Below, in pieces: positions 8,237 through 16,469 of a DNA stretch of 64,000 nt. The notes beneath the pieces are model-generated. The model had not been told where the DNA came from and did no database searches. It saw nothing but the letters and a program-made list of their open reading frames with translations. The translations under genes and the position numbers were made by a program. The stretch is from Mucilaginibacter sp. (GTDB lineage Bacteria > Bacteroidota > Bacteroidia > Sphingobacteriales > Sphingobacteriaceae), in the NCBI RefSeq assembly GCF_028288205.1, contig NZ_JAQBOD010000011.1, forward strand, positions 62,001-126,000, read 5' to 3'. The stretch's first letter is position 1, and each line of letters starts with the position of its first letter.

Positions 8237-8893
8237 CTACAGCGGCACTTCTGTTTTCAGGTATTTGCCAAACCAGCCCAGGGCATAATCCGTCACTTCC
8301 TCCAGCTTCCCTGGCTCCTCAAACAAATGCGAAGCGCCGTGCACAATGGTCAGTTCGCTGATGGATTCGATCTCATCAAAGGCCTTTTCATTTTGCTCGC
8401 GCACCACCTCGTCCTTTCCGCCGACGATCAGCAGTACCGCCGCCTGAACCTTGTTTAAAGCGCCCGGTGCCAGGTCGGGCCTGCCGCCCCTGGATACAAC
8501 GGCCAGCACTTTGTCCGGCAGTTCCGCTGCCGCAATCAGTGCCGCTGCCGCGCCCGTGCTGGCGCCAAAATACCCGATGGCCATATTAGACGTTAAAATT
8601 TCCGCAGCGATCCATTCGGTTACTTTAATCAGCCTACCGGAAAGCAGTTCGATCTGGAAGCGATAAAAATACTCGTGGCTCTCTTCTTCCGTTAACAGGT
8701 CGAACAACAGTGTCGCATAACCTTTCTCCTGTAGCCGGCGGGCGACATACCTGTTGCGCTCGCTGAAACGACCGCTGCCGCTGCCATGCACGAAAACCAC
8801 AATGGCCTCTGCGCCATGGGGAATAAACAGGTTGCCATAAAGCAGGATCCCGTTCACCGGGATCTCCACTTCTCCGTTAAAATCTTCCATCAT
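8237..8893 (-). CDS. Alpha/beta hydrolase, dienelactone hydrolase family
   Basis: The 218-residue hydrolase has the oxyanion motif VFVHGSGSGRFSERN, the nucleophile elbow GYFGASTGAAAAL (serine in G-A-S-T-G), an acid in LLIVGGKDEVV and a C-terminal histidine in IVHGASHLFEEPG. It matches the hydrolase half of the phosphoribosyltransferase-hydrolase fusions found in other bacteria; the other half would be the gene at 4610-5260. I chose the ATG at 8893 (MMEDFNGEVE) because the 23 residues encoded upstream (from 8962) are aromatic-rich, unlike the family, and read back into a noncoding-looking stretch. Substrate is unknown. Confidence 0.88.
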   Translation of the reverse strand: MMEDFNGEVEIPVNGILLYGNLFIPHGAEAIVVFVHGSGSGRFSERNRYVARRLQEKGYATLLFDLLTEEESHEYFYRFQIELLSGRLIKVTEWIAAEILTSNMAIGYFGASTGAAAALIAAAELPDKVLAVVSRGGRPDLAPGALNKVQAAVLLIVGGKDEVVREQNEKAFDEIESISELTIVHGASHLFEEPGKLEEVTDYALGWFGKYLKTEVPL

Positions 8894-9198
8894 CGTCGGT
8901 TTACCTGCTGAAAAAACAAAGGAGATGAAAGGATGTTTCGTGAAATAAAAAAATCGAAACAAACCGGAGATCCGTTTTTTTTACCTCGCTCAAGGGATCG
9001 GTCTCGCTACCTATGACATGTTTATTAAACGGTGTGAGAGGGGCACTCAGAGGCCACTCAAAGAGTGAGCGCGAAGGCCCTCGCATATATTTCGAGGGCC
9101 TGCCAATGACACCCCGCTTATGTCATTTCACCTACAGAATTTTCTTAATTTTATCACTTTATCACTCGAAATGACACGTTTTTTAATTAACTACACCC
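8894..9198. other. Intergenic region with stacked hairpins
   Basis: This segment marks the change from the GC-rich block to normal composition. It holds CACTC/GAGTG around 9054-9068, a perfect nine-base-pair stem AGGCCCTCG/CGAGGGCCT (9075-9083 and 9093-9101) and AATGACA/TGTCATT (9105-9111 and 9121-9127), followed by an octamer repeat TTTATCAC twice near 9150. None is followed by a long T run. They could be repeat remnants or a terminator for the minus-strand hydrolase gene upstream. Confidence 0.45.
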
Positions 9199-10086
9199 CT
9201 ATTTCAAATACTCATTAAAAAAATCGATCGTGCGTTTCCAGGCAAGTTCCGCGGCGGCTTTATCATAACGGGGGGTTGTATCGTTATGGAAGCCATGGTT
9301 CACGTTTTCGTAAATAAATGCCTGGTATTTTTTGCCGTTCGCTTTTAAAGCGGCTTCGTAGGCCGGCCATCCCCCGGTGATGCGGGTATCCAGCGACGCG
9401 TAGTGCAGCAGCAGCGGCGCTTTAATTTTTGGCACGTCCTCAACTGCGGGCTGACTGCCATAAAATGGTACCGCTGCCGCCAGGTCGGGTATCCTAACGG
9501 CCATCATATTGGCTATGCCGCCGCCATAACAAAAACCTACCACACCAACCTTGCCATTGCAATCCGGGTGATTTTTAAGGTAATCGTAGGCTGCTATAAA
9601 ATCTTCTTCCATTTCTTTGGGGTTCCTTTTGCTTTGCATGGCACGCCCTTCTTCATCATTGCCCGGGTAACCGCCCAGGGGTGTCAGGGCGTCTGGCGCA
9701 AGGGTAATAAACCCGGCCAGGGCCGCTCTTCTGGCCACATCTTCAATGTAAGGGTTCAAACCCCGGTTTTCATGCACTACGATGATACCACCCAATTTCT
9801 TTTTAGCGTCTTTAGGTTCTGATAGTAATGCTTTGATAGTTCCGCCGCCTTTTGGCGAAGGATATTTAATGTATGCTGATTTCAATCGCGGATCATCCGC
9901 CCTGATCTGCACGTTGCCTTTATAATCGGGCATCAGGAAACTCATGAGTGTGGGTACAGTTAGCCCGCCAACGGCATAAAGCGATAGCTTTTCTACAAAT
10001 CCACGCCGGTCAAGCCGGTTGTGCGCGTAGTCATCATACAGGTCGAACACCTCCTGTTTGATATCTTCTTTTTTTATCTGGCTCAT
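9199..10086 (-). CDS. Dienelactone hydrolase family protein
   Basis: The 295-residue product is a larger dienelactone hydrolase (carboxymethylenebutenolidase-type). The N-terminus (about 1-65) has a short helical part and one hydrophobic stretch ([15 protein letters not shown]), suggesting membrane association or a degenerate Tat-like leader ([10 protein letters not shown]). The catalytic part shows [18 protein letters not shown], the nucleophile in [12 protein letters not shown] (cysteine as in dienelactone hydrolases), an aspartate in ASLDTRI and a histidine in [18 protein letters not shown] box lies just upstream on the minus strand (10113-10120). It is divergent from the symporter gene. 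Confidence 0.92.
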   Translation of the reverse strand: MSQIKKEDIKQEVFDLYDDYAHNRLDRRGFVEKLSLYAVGGLTVPTLMSFLMPDYKGNVQIRADDPRLKSAYIKYPSPKGGGTIKALLSEPKDAKKKLGGIIVVHENRGLNPYIEDVARRAALAGFITLAPDALTPLGGYPGNDEEGRAMQSKRNPKEMEEDFIAAYDYLKNHPDCNGKVGVVGFCYGGGIANMMAVRIPDLAAAVPFYGSQPAVEDVPKIKAPLLLHYASLDTRITGGWPAYEAALKANGKKYQAFIYENVNHGFHNDTTPRYDKAAAELAWKRTIDFFNEYLK

Positions 10087-10449
10087 AGTTAATGGTTTTA
10101 TTCAAATATAATAATTTCAAGCCGGAAAAAATTAAGGGAAGAGCGCATGCGATTTCCTTCGGGGCGGCTCTTGGCCTGTCTGCACCGTGGGAATAAACTT
10201 AAATTTACGGGGGAGGAGTGGAAGTTTTGGTGACAATAGTTTGTCAGTACCGCATGAGTCCTAATAAGGCGACATTACCGCCAATGCACGGCGGCGATTA
10301 CTCACCCCGACTACGCTACGCTGGTCGGCTCTCTTTCCGCGAAGCGAAGAGAGGGCAAAGAAATTTTAATGCGTCTGCCCTATCGGTATAGCGCAACACC
10401 AAACTTTTCATCTAAAATTCACTATCTTATTAGCATATTGCGAATAAGA
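10087..10449. other. Divergent intergenic region with a structured repeat
   Basis: The 363 bases between the dienelactone hydrolase and symporter starts contain a TATATTTG promoter box for the minus-strand gene and the hairpin element at 10301-10357. The stretch 10140-10300 is GC-richer than its surroundings; I see no reading frame worth calling there. Confidence 0.4.
10301..10357. repeat. Two-hairpin intergenic repeat-like element
   Basis: CCGAC (10307-10311) pairs with GTCGG (10324-10328) across a TACGCTACGCT-containing loop, and CTCTCTT (10329-10335) pairs with AAGAGAG (10347-10353) around TCCGCGAAGCG. I recall very similar two-hairpin words between genes in other Sphingobacteriaceae, so this is probably one copy of a dispersed repeat; only one copy is in this window. 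Confidence 0.45.
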
Positions 10450-11793
10450 ATGCCCGGTGCGAAGTTTCCTTTCAGAAAACAGTTGGCTTATACCTGCGGG
10501 ATGATAGGCTGGAGTATGATGACCAATATGATCATCGTAATGCTGCCATATTTTTATCTGCCGCCATCAAATTCGGGATTAATTCCATTCGTGCCTCAGC
10601 TGCTTGTGTTTGGCGTGCTTAACCTGTTATCGGTAATTGCTGCCTCGGGCCGGTTTGTTGATGCTATTTATGATCCGTTGATAGCCTCATTGAGCGATAA
10701 AAGCACTCATCCAAATGGCCGGCGCATTCCCTTTATGAAGTGGGCCATATTGCCCGCCATGTTTTTTTTCTGTTTAACATTTTCGCCATTGGTTAAGGGT
10801 GAAAGCGTTTATAACGCCGTATGGCTCACGGTTAACATGATCTGCTTCTTTATGGGTGCTACTACCTATATTATTCCCTACAACGCCCTGTTGCCCGAGT
10901 TAACAGATACCGCCGCCGAAAAAGTTAAGCTGTCTTCTTTTCAGCAGGTGGGTTTTATTATTGGCATTATGTTATCGGCGCTGGTAAATAACTTTGCAGA
11001 TTTGGTGCAAAAACACTTCACGGTTATTGACCGCGATTCGGCAGTGCAATACACGATCTGGGGACTAAGCATTGTAGCCGGACTATTTATGCTGGTACCG
11101 GTGCTGTATATCAACGAAAAAAAATACTCCAGCGGCAAGCCCTCGCACCTGCCTTTGCTGCCCGCTATCCGCAAAACTTTCGGCAACCGTAATTTTAAAT
11201 ATTACCTGGTTTCTGATTTTTCGTATTACATGGCGCTAAGCATCATATCAAGCGGCTTATTGTATTTTGTTACAGTTTTACTGCACCTGCCCGAATCAGA
11301 CGGTGGTGTTTTTATGGCAACCATGGTGTTGGTATCACTGGTGTTTTACCCATTGATCAATTACCTGTCTAAAAAAATAGGCAAAAAGCCCATCGTAATG
11401 TTTTCTTTTGGGTTGTTGAGCTTAATATTTGTGGCGATATTCTTTTTGGGAAAGTTCCCGGTATCGCCCAATGTGCAGATCTATACCCTGGTATTATGTG
11501 CCGCCTTTCCGCTGGCTTCGCTGGGGATATTGCCCAATGCCATCCTTGCCGAAATTGCCCAGCAGGACGCCATTGAAACCGGCGAGAATCGCGAAGGAAT
11601 GTTCTTTGCCGTAAAATATCTGTTTGTAAAATGCGGGCAAACATTAGGGATAGCCCTGTTTGCTTTTTTAACAGTTTACGGTAAGGACCCGGGCAATGAT
11701 TACGGACTGCGCTTAAACGGCATTTGCGGCTGTGTGCTGTGCCTGGTGGCTTTAATTGTATTTAGCCGCTTTAAAGAGGTAAGAACACGTTGA
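10450..11793 (+). CDS. MFS transporter, GPH (sugar:cation symporter) family
   Basis: The 447-residue protein has twelve hydrophobic segments and the glycoside-pentoside-hexuronide symporter signature: an early DAIYDPLIASLSDKS motif, RRIPFMKWA in the first cytoplasmic loop, and a second-half loop with LSKKIGKKP. It should co-transport a sugar-like solute with H+ or Na+ across the inner membrane. I chose ATG at 10450 (MPGAKFPFRKQLAY); the 27 residues possible upstream do not resemble the family. It runs convergent with, and 2 bases from, the following esterase gene. No catabolic genes nearby reveal the substrate. Confidence 0.9.
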   Translation: MPGAKFPFRKQLAYTCGMIGWSMMTNMIIVMLPYFYLPPSNSGLIPFVPQLLVFGVLNLLSVIAASGRFVDAIYDPLIASLSDKSTHPNGRRIPFMKWAILPAMFFFCLTFSPLVKGESVYNAVWLTVNMICFFMGATTYIIPYNALLPELTDTAAEKVKLSSFQQVGFIIGIMLSALVNNFADLVQKHFTVIDRDSAVQYTIWGLSIVAGLFMLVPVLYINEKKYSSGKPSHLPLLPAIRKTFGNRNFKYYLVSDFSYYMALSIISSGLLYFVTVLLHLPESDGGVFMATMVLVSLVFYPLINYLSKKIGKKPIVMFSFGLLSLIFVAIFFLGKFPVSPNVQIYTLVLCAAFPLASLGILPNAILAEIAQQDAIETGENREGMFFAVKYLFVKCGQTLGIALFAFLTVYGKDPGNDYGLRLNGICGCVLCLVALIVFSRFKEVRTR

Positions 11794-11795
11794 GC

Positions 11796-12902
11796 CTATT
11801 TAGTAATCGCTTTTAAAAAGCCATCAACTGCATAGGTTGATAGTTGCCCACTCGGGCCATTTAAATTATAATCAAACCCGTGCGTTGCCCAGGGCAGTTT
11901 GAGCCAATAATGTTTAATGCCATTTTGCTGAAGCTTTTCATTTAATCGCCGGCTATGTTCATAGGCTACTAAAACATCATTATATCCGTGAATAATTAGC
12001 GTCGGGACAGATAGCCGGTTTACAAATTCTATAGGCGAGCTTGCCACATAATTGTGCGGAACCTGTTTATACGTACCCCCTAAATAACTTTCCATTACAC
12101 CTCTTGAATCCATAACCAACGGACTGGCCGGAGCAGAATATCCCCAAACCATATCCGCAGGGCCATAAAAATCTATTACACCCTTTATGCCTTTATTGTG
12201 CAGCATATAAGCGGCCAACAAAGCTATTTGCGCACCTGCCGACCGGCCCAGCAATACAAAATTATTGGTGTCTATTTTAAGTTCGGCTGCATGCTCATGC
12301 AGGTACTTTAATGCGGCTTCCGTATCATTTACAGCCGCCGGATTATGATATTTGGGCGCCATGCGGTAATTTATGGCCGCAACATTATATCCCAATTTTG
12401 CAAGATGGCTGTTAAGTCCGGGCAATTGTTTACTATCGCCGGTACTCCAGGAGCCGCCATGTATTACAATAACGCATGGCCGTTTTCCGGGGATTTGAGA
12501 GGGATAAAAATCGAGGGTTAAAGTGGTATCCCGATACGTAACATAAGTTGCGGTGTTATAAGGCACATCCTTATTACCTGCAAATAGTTTACCAAGGCTA
12601 AAAGGTTGGGCGTTATTATTATCCTTGCCAAAGGCTGCCGCCAAACCCGGCTTTAAACTGCTTGAAATAATATACGCGCTTACAATTGGTGAAAAAAACA
12701 ACAGCACGGCCATAACACCAATAAGCATTCCGGCTAATTGAACCCATATACCCCATACGGTTAACAAAGTGGTAATACCTGCAAAAATCAGCGGAAACTC
12801 AGTTACTAAAACGGCCAACAGCCATAGGTGGTAGGTAGGCGCTTTAAAAATGGCTAATAATGAAATTAAGAAGTATAGGCTAATGGGGATTAATCGGATC
12901 AT
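11796..12902 (-). CDS. Alpha/beta hydrolase with N-terminal membrane segments
   Basis: The 368-residue product starts with about three hydrophobic helices (residues 1-95) and continues with a carboxylesterase-like alpha/beta hydrolase domain. The oxyanion hole motif VIHGGSW, the nucleophile elbow LLGRSAGAQIALL, the acid in HGYNDVLV and the histidine in WATHGFDYN form a complete triad. It lies 8 bases after the SprT-like gene on the same strand and is probably co-transcribed with it. The membrane part would present the catalytic domain outside or inside the inner membrane; topology cannot be decided here. Confidence 0.88.
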   Translation of the reverse strand: MIRLIPISLYFLISLLAIFKAPTYHLWLLAVLVTEFPLIFAGITTLLTVWGIWVQLAGMLIGVMAVLLFFSPIVSAYIISSSLKPGLAAAFGKDNNNAQPFSLGKLFAGNKDVPYNTATYVTYRDTTLTLDFYPSQIPGKRPCVIVIHGGSWSTGDSKQLPGLNSHLAKLGYNVAAINYRMAPKYHNPAAVNDTEAALKYLHEHAAELKIDTNNFVLLGRSAGAQIALLAAYMLHNKGIKGVIDFYGPADMVWGYSAPASPLVMDSRGVMESYLGGTYKQVPHNYVASSPIEFVNRLSVPTLIIHGYNDVLVAYEHSRRLNEKLQQNGIKHYWLKLPWATHGFDYNLNGPSGQLSTYAVDGFLKAITK

Positions 12903-12910
12903 GTTGCTAT

Positions 12911-13522
12911 CTAATCGTTAATCAACTCAACTTCAGCCACCGGGCTAAACAGGTAAATACGTTTGGTTTTTAACTCTACGCATTTATACCGCTTGCGCAG
13001 CTTCTCTTCCTTGCGGAAAATTCGGCCGTCCTTTAATTTAAATACAGCGTGCAGTGGCAGCTTCTCCACTGTATGTATATCTTCCTTGGGCGCATCATAT
13101 TTGCGGAGAGAGCGATACAGGGTCAGATCAGAACAACTGGATGCCGCGGGGTTATTCAGGTAACTAACTATGGCATGCTTAACATCCGCAGGGAAAACCT
13201 CTTTTTCAAAAAAAGGCTGCATCATTTTTTTGAAGTTGTTTTTCCACTCGGTGCCGTGGGGTTTTGCTTTTTGCTTATGCTCGTTCCAGGTGTGCAGGTG
13301 CGCGAACTCATGTACGGTGGTCACCAAAAAAGCGTAGGGGTTAAGGTCGTAATTTACAGAGATGCGGTGCCCCTTGCCCAGGTGCGGCGCACGGTAATCG
13401 CCAAACTTGCTGCCGCGATTGCGTGAAATTTTAAACTCGCACTTAAAATAATCTATCCAGCGGCCAATCAATGGTGCCGCGTCAGGCGGAAGATATTTTT
13501 CTAAAACTTTTACTTTATCCAA
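12911..13522 (-). CDS. SprT-like domain protein (zinc metalloprotease fold)
   Basis: This 203-residue protein carries the SprT-like zincin motif HEFAHLHTW at about residues 71-79, within VTTVHEFAHLHTWNEH. A Lys/Arg-rich C-terminal part (GRIFRKEEKLRKRYKCVEL) suggests nucleic-acid contact, as in SprT/Spartan-like proteins that act on DNA-bound proteins. The protein is soluble and lacks a leader. It heads the two-gene run with the esterase. Its bacterial function is not established. Confidence 0.88.
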   Translation of the reverse strand: MDKVKVLEKYLPPDAAPLIGRWIDYFKCEFKISRNRGSKFGDYRAPHLGKGHRISVNYDLNPYAFLVTTVHEFAHLHTWNEHKQKAKPHGTEWKNNFKKMMQPFFEKEVFPADVKHAIVSYLNNPAASSCSDLTLYRSLRKYDAPKEDIHTVEKLPLHAVFKLKDGRIFRKEEKLRKRYKCVELKTKRIYLFSPVAEVELIND

Positions 13523-13554
13523 TTCTTACCTCTGTTCAAAGATAGTTTTTTTAA

Positions 13555-13584
13555 GGTGAAAGGTAAAAGCTGAAAGGCGAAAGG
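13555..13584. repeat. Tandem heptamer array (GGTGAAA type)
   Basis: Four consecutive 7-bp units are visible: GGTGAAA, GGTAAAA, GCTGAAA, GGCGAAA. The same family appears in the opposite orientation at about 13850-13873 and at 57331-57360. Confidence 0.7.
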
Positions 13585-13620
13585 TTTTGATGCTGTTTTT
13601 TGAAGATGGTTGCTATTACA

Positions 13621-13824
13621 ATTTTGTTTCATCTTGTTTCATGCTGTTGAGATTAACCGATTCATAATAATTTGATTACCCAGTAAATTATATAGCAATT
13701 ACCTATAAAAAAGCAGACGAATAAAGTTGTTACATTTTGTTACATCACTTTTTCGTAATTTGTTTATTTTCAGTTGGTTAAGCCAAAATCTTGTTTCATT
13801 TTGTTTCACTCTCGCGTGAAACAA
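13621..13824. repeat. TTGTTTCA/TTGTTACA intergenic element, copy 1
   Basis: The element is built of paired octamers spaced exactly 10 bp: TTGTTTCA twice at its left end, TTGTTACA twice near 13728, and TTGTTTCA twice near 13791. It ends in a perfect palindrome TGTTTCAC-TCTCGC-GTGAAACA (13803-13824). A diverged second copy lies at 22991-23215 with the same order of blocks. It has no coding potential. Confidence 0.75.
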
Positions 13825-13866
13825 AGCACTTAGCAAACAGAAAGGCAAAACCTTACCTTTCGCCTT

Positions 13867-15978
13867 TTACCTTAAAAGATGATACGCCACAAAACTCGCC
13901 ACATAAGCCAATACCGTCATATAAGCAAACTGTATGGCGGGCCAGCGCCAGCTTTTGGTTTCGCGGTATACTACAGCCACGGTACTGGCGCATTGCATGG
14001 CAAAGGCATAAAACATCATTAGCGAAAATGCTACCGCAAAGGTAAATACCGGCTGCCCGGTTTGGGTATTTTTAGCCTGATGCATTTTCTGCTGTACCGA
14101 TTGTATATTGTCGGCATTGCCGTTTACGCTGTAAATGGTGGCCATGGTACCTACAAATACCTCGCGTGCTGCAAAGGAGGTAATAAGGGCGATGCCTATC
14201 TTCCAATCGAAACCTAACGGACGGATAACCGGTTCAATAACGTGACCTAATACACCGGCATAGGAGCTTTCCAGCTTTTCGGAAGCGATATCTTTTTGCA
14301 GCTGATCTGCATTTACTGTTTTGTATCGCGGTTGTTGATATTTCTGATCTATCCTTTCAAAACGATTGCCCGGCCCGTAGGATGCCATTACCCATAATAC
14401 GATGGATACGGCTATAATAACGCTACCAGCATTCAAAACAAACGATTTACAGCGCTCATACATGGAGTAAGCTACATTGTTCCACCGCGGCATGCGGTAA
14501 ACGGGCAGCTCCATTATAAAGTAGCCCCGCTCGCGGCTCTTTAAAATAAACTTAAACACCCAGGCAACCACCACTGCTGATACCAGGCTGAATACATACA
14601 TGCCGGTTAAAGCTAATCCCTGTAAATTAAACAACCACCAAACATTGCGGTTAGGCACCACCAATGCGATAAGTAACGTATAAACCGGCAGCCTTGCAGA
14701 GCAGGTTACCAATGGCGTAACCATAATGGTTATCATGCGGTCCTTCCAGTTTTCAATAGTACGGGTACTCATGATAGATGGTACCGCGCAGGCAAAGCCA
14801 CCTATCAATGGTACAACAGATTTGCCGTTTAAGCCAACCTTACGCATCAGCTTATCCATCATGAAAGTAACCCGCGACATATAGCCGGTATCTTCCAGTA
14901 TAGATATAAAGGCAAACAGTATAGCTATCTGCGGTATAAACACCATTACGCCGCTTAAGCCGGCAATTATGCCATCAACCAATAAGCTGGTTAGCGGGCC
15001 GCTTGGCAGTATATGGTGCAGTGTGTTTTGCACCCATACAAACGCGTCGGCTATTAATTCCATCGGGTAGGCCGCCCACGAAAATATAGCCTGGAACATA
15101 AACATCAGTATGGCAAAAAATAATATAAAGCCAAATACTTTATGGGTAAGTACCTTATCTATTTTGTTGCTTGTTGTTTCGTCGCCGGCGGTATCGGGCT
15201 TTTTAACCGTATCATATAACAGGTCGTTAATAAAATTATAGCGGGCAATGGTTTCTGTCCCCTGTGCTTTTTGCGAGTGGAACGAATGTTCCTTTTCCAG
15301 TTCCTCAATACGGTCTGATTGTTCAACCGATAGGAATTTTAAGGTTTCGTGCTGGTGTGCAAGCTGTAAGGCAAAGTAAGGATTATCAAGATTCAGTTCG
15401 TTACTTATACTTTCGATTAATTGCGGGGCTATTGATCTTACATCTATGCTGTCTTCTTGCAGTGCTATTTTATTAGCGTAAGATACAGCTGTTTTAAGCT
15501 GCTCAATGCCCTCTATTTTCCTTGCCGATATGGGTACCACGGGTACGCCAAGGGTTTTTGAAAACAGGGCAACATCAATGATCGTTCCTGCTTTTTTGGC
15601 AAGGTCCATCATGTTCAGCGCTATGATAACCGGTATTTTCAAATCGGCAACCTGGCTGTATAGCAGTAAATTTCTTTTAAGGTTTGATGCGTCAAGAATG
15701 ACGATAACCAGATCCGGACTTAGCGGGTTTGCCCTGTCAGCCAATACAGAGAATACGATGGATTCGTCCTGGCTTTTTGGATAAAGGCTATAGGTGCCGG
15801 GCAGGTCAACAATTTCGGCTACGCGGCCATCCGGCAGTTTGCTGTAACCAACTTTTTTATCAACAGTAACCCCCGGAAAATTTCCTATTTTTTGATTTAA
15901 ACCGGTTAGTACATTAAAGAGAGTTGATTTACCGGTGTTTGGATTTCCTACAAGTGCAACTCTTATATCGGCTTTCAA
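13867..15978 (-). CDS. feoB: Ferrous iron transporter FeoB
   Basis: The 703-residue protein is the inner-membrane Fe(II) permease with an N-terminal G-protein domain. G1 is GNPNTGKS (11-18), G3 is DLPGTYSL and G4 is NMMD. A helical linker follows, then a membrane part starting near residue 285 with two Gate motifs (IPQIAILFAFISILEDTGYM and the later repeat). Length is normal for Bacteroidota. feoA precedes it with 13 bases between, so the two form one operon under the promoter at 16226-16257. The stop codon lies inside a heptamer array. Confidence 0.97.
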   Translation of the reverse strand: MKADIRVALVGNPNTGKSTLFNVLTGLNQKIGNFPGVTVDKKVGYSKLPDGRVAEIVDLPGTYSLYPKSQDESIVFSVLADRANPLSPDLVIVILDASNLKRNLLLYSQVADLKIPVIIALNMMDLAKKAGTIIDVALFSKTLGVPVVPISARKIEGIEQLKTAVSYANKIALQEDSIDVRSIAPQLIESISNELNLDNPYFALQLAHQHETLKFLSVEQSDRIEELEKEHSFHSQKAQGTETIARYNFINDLLYDTVKKPDTAGDETTSNKIDKVLTHKVFGFILFFAILMFMFQAIFSWAAYPMELIADAFVWVQNTLHHILPSGPLTSLLVDGIIAGLSGVMVFIPQIAILFAFISILEDTGYMSRVTFMMDKLMRKVGLNGKSVVPLIGGFACAVPSIMSTRTIENWKDRMITIMVTPLVTCSARLPVYTLLIALVVPNRNVWWLFNLQGLALTGMYVFSLVSAVVVAWVFKFILKSRERGYFIMELPVYRMPRWNNVAYSMYERCKSFVLNAGSVIIAVSIVLWVMASYGPGNRFERIDQKYQQPRYKTVNADQLQKDIASEKLESSYAGVLGHVIEPVIRPLGFDWKIGIALITSFAAREVFVGTMATIYSVNGNADNIQSVQQKMHQAKNTQTGQPVFTFAVAFSLMMFYAFAMQCASTVAVVYRETKSWRWPAIQFAYMTVLAYVASFVAYHLLR

Positions 15979-15991
15979 CTTAATTAAAAAA

Positions 15992-16207
15992 CTAATGTAA
16001 AATTATTGTTGAGGCTTCGCGTTTACGCAAGCTCAACTGGTATCCGGATACATTAATGGCAATTGGGTCGCCCATGGGGGCAATGCGGTCAACCCTTATC
16101 TCTTCGCCGGGTAAGCATCCCATTTCCATTAATTTAATTGACATTTCAAGATCAGTAAACTCTTTTACAATACCTTTTTCTCCTACTTCAAGTTGTGAAA
16201 GCCTCAT
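15992..16207 (-). CDS. feoA: Ferrous iron transport protein FeoA
   Basis: This 71-residue SH3-like protein supports FeoB in ferrous iron uptake. It shows the family pattern: an N-terminal LSQLEVGEKGIVKEF, then MEMGCLPGEEIRVDRIAPMGDPIAINVSGYQLSLR, with the conserved LR in front of the C-terminus. It is the first gene of the feoAB operon. The predicted transcript leader is only about ten bases. Confidence 0.95.
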   Translation of the reverse strand: MRLSQLEVGEKGIVKEFTDLEMSIKLMEMGCLPGEEIRVDRIAPMGDPIAINVSGYQLSLRKREASTIILH

Positions 16208-16225
16208 ATTTATACGTTAACTGAA

Positions 16226-16257
16226 CAAATGTATTGCTTATTTAAATTAAATCCAAA
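16226..16257 (-). promoter_or_regulatory. feoAB promoter (Bacteroidetes type)
   Basis: On the minus strand a TTTG (16254-16257) is followed after exactly 20 bases by TACATTTG (16226-16233), matching the TTTG-N19-21-TAnnTTTG consensus of Bacteroidetes primary sigma factors. Transcription should start near 16218-16219. Confidence 0.7.
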
Positions 16258-16261
16258 TAAG
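16237..16261. promoter_or_regulatory. Palindromic operator candidate in the feo promoter
   Basis: A 25-bp palindrome lies between and over the -33 and -7 elements: CTTATTTAAATT, one central A, AATCCAAATAAG, with 10 of 12 positions pairing. Its position, length and AT-rich inverted symmetry suit a Fur- or DtxR-family metal regulator that blocks RNA polymerase when iron is sufficient. No regulator gene is in the window. Confidence 0.55.
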
Positions 16262-16406
16262 AACCGGCAATTTTTACACTATAAAAACCTACCGTCATAA
16301 TTTTATCATTATTATTAAAAATTTATAGGTGCAGACAACTAAAACGGCATAAATTACGTTAATGTATGTGTAGGCGCAAGCTTACAATGTGATAAGGTTT
16401 AGGTTG

Positions 16407-16445
16407 AAAGCCCCCAAGCAGCGAGTGTACGGGGGCTTTTATTTT
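16407..16445 (+). terminator. Rho-independent terminator upstream of the GreA/GreB-like gene
   Basis: AAAGCCCCC (16407-16415) pairs perfectly with GGGGGCTTT (16431-16439) over a 15-base loop and is followed by TATTTTG. No gene ends before it on the plus strand, so it must end either a short leader or a small RNA starting after the divergent feoA promoter. Confidence 0.6.
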
Positions 16446-16469
16446 GTTGTAATGTTTACATTTACAGGC

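Larger units (their letters stand above)
13523..13866. other. Intergenic region filled by repeats
   Basis: The 344 bases between sprT-like and feoB have no gene. They hold a heptamer array (13555-13584), the TTGTTTCA/TTGTTACA element copy 1 (13621-13824) and a second, inverted heptamer array (about 13850-13873) that runs into the feoB stop codon, so the element is bracketed by imperfect inverted repeats. Confidence 0.7.

Noticed and set aside
8163-8361. Plus-strand frame after transaldolase
   Set aside because: It runs through the hairpin and into the antisense of the hydrolase gene.
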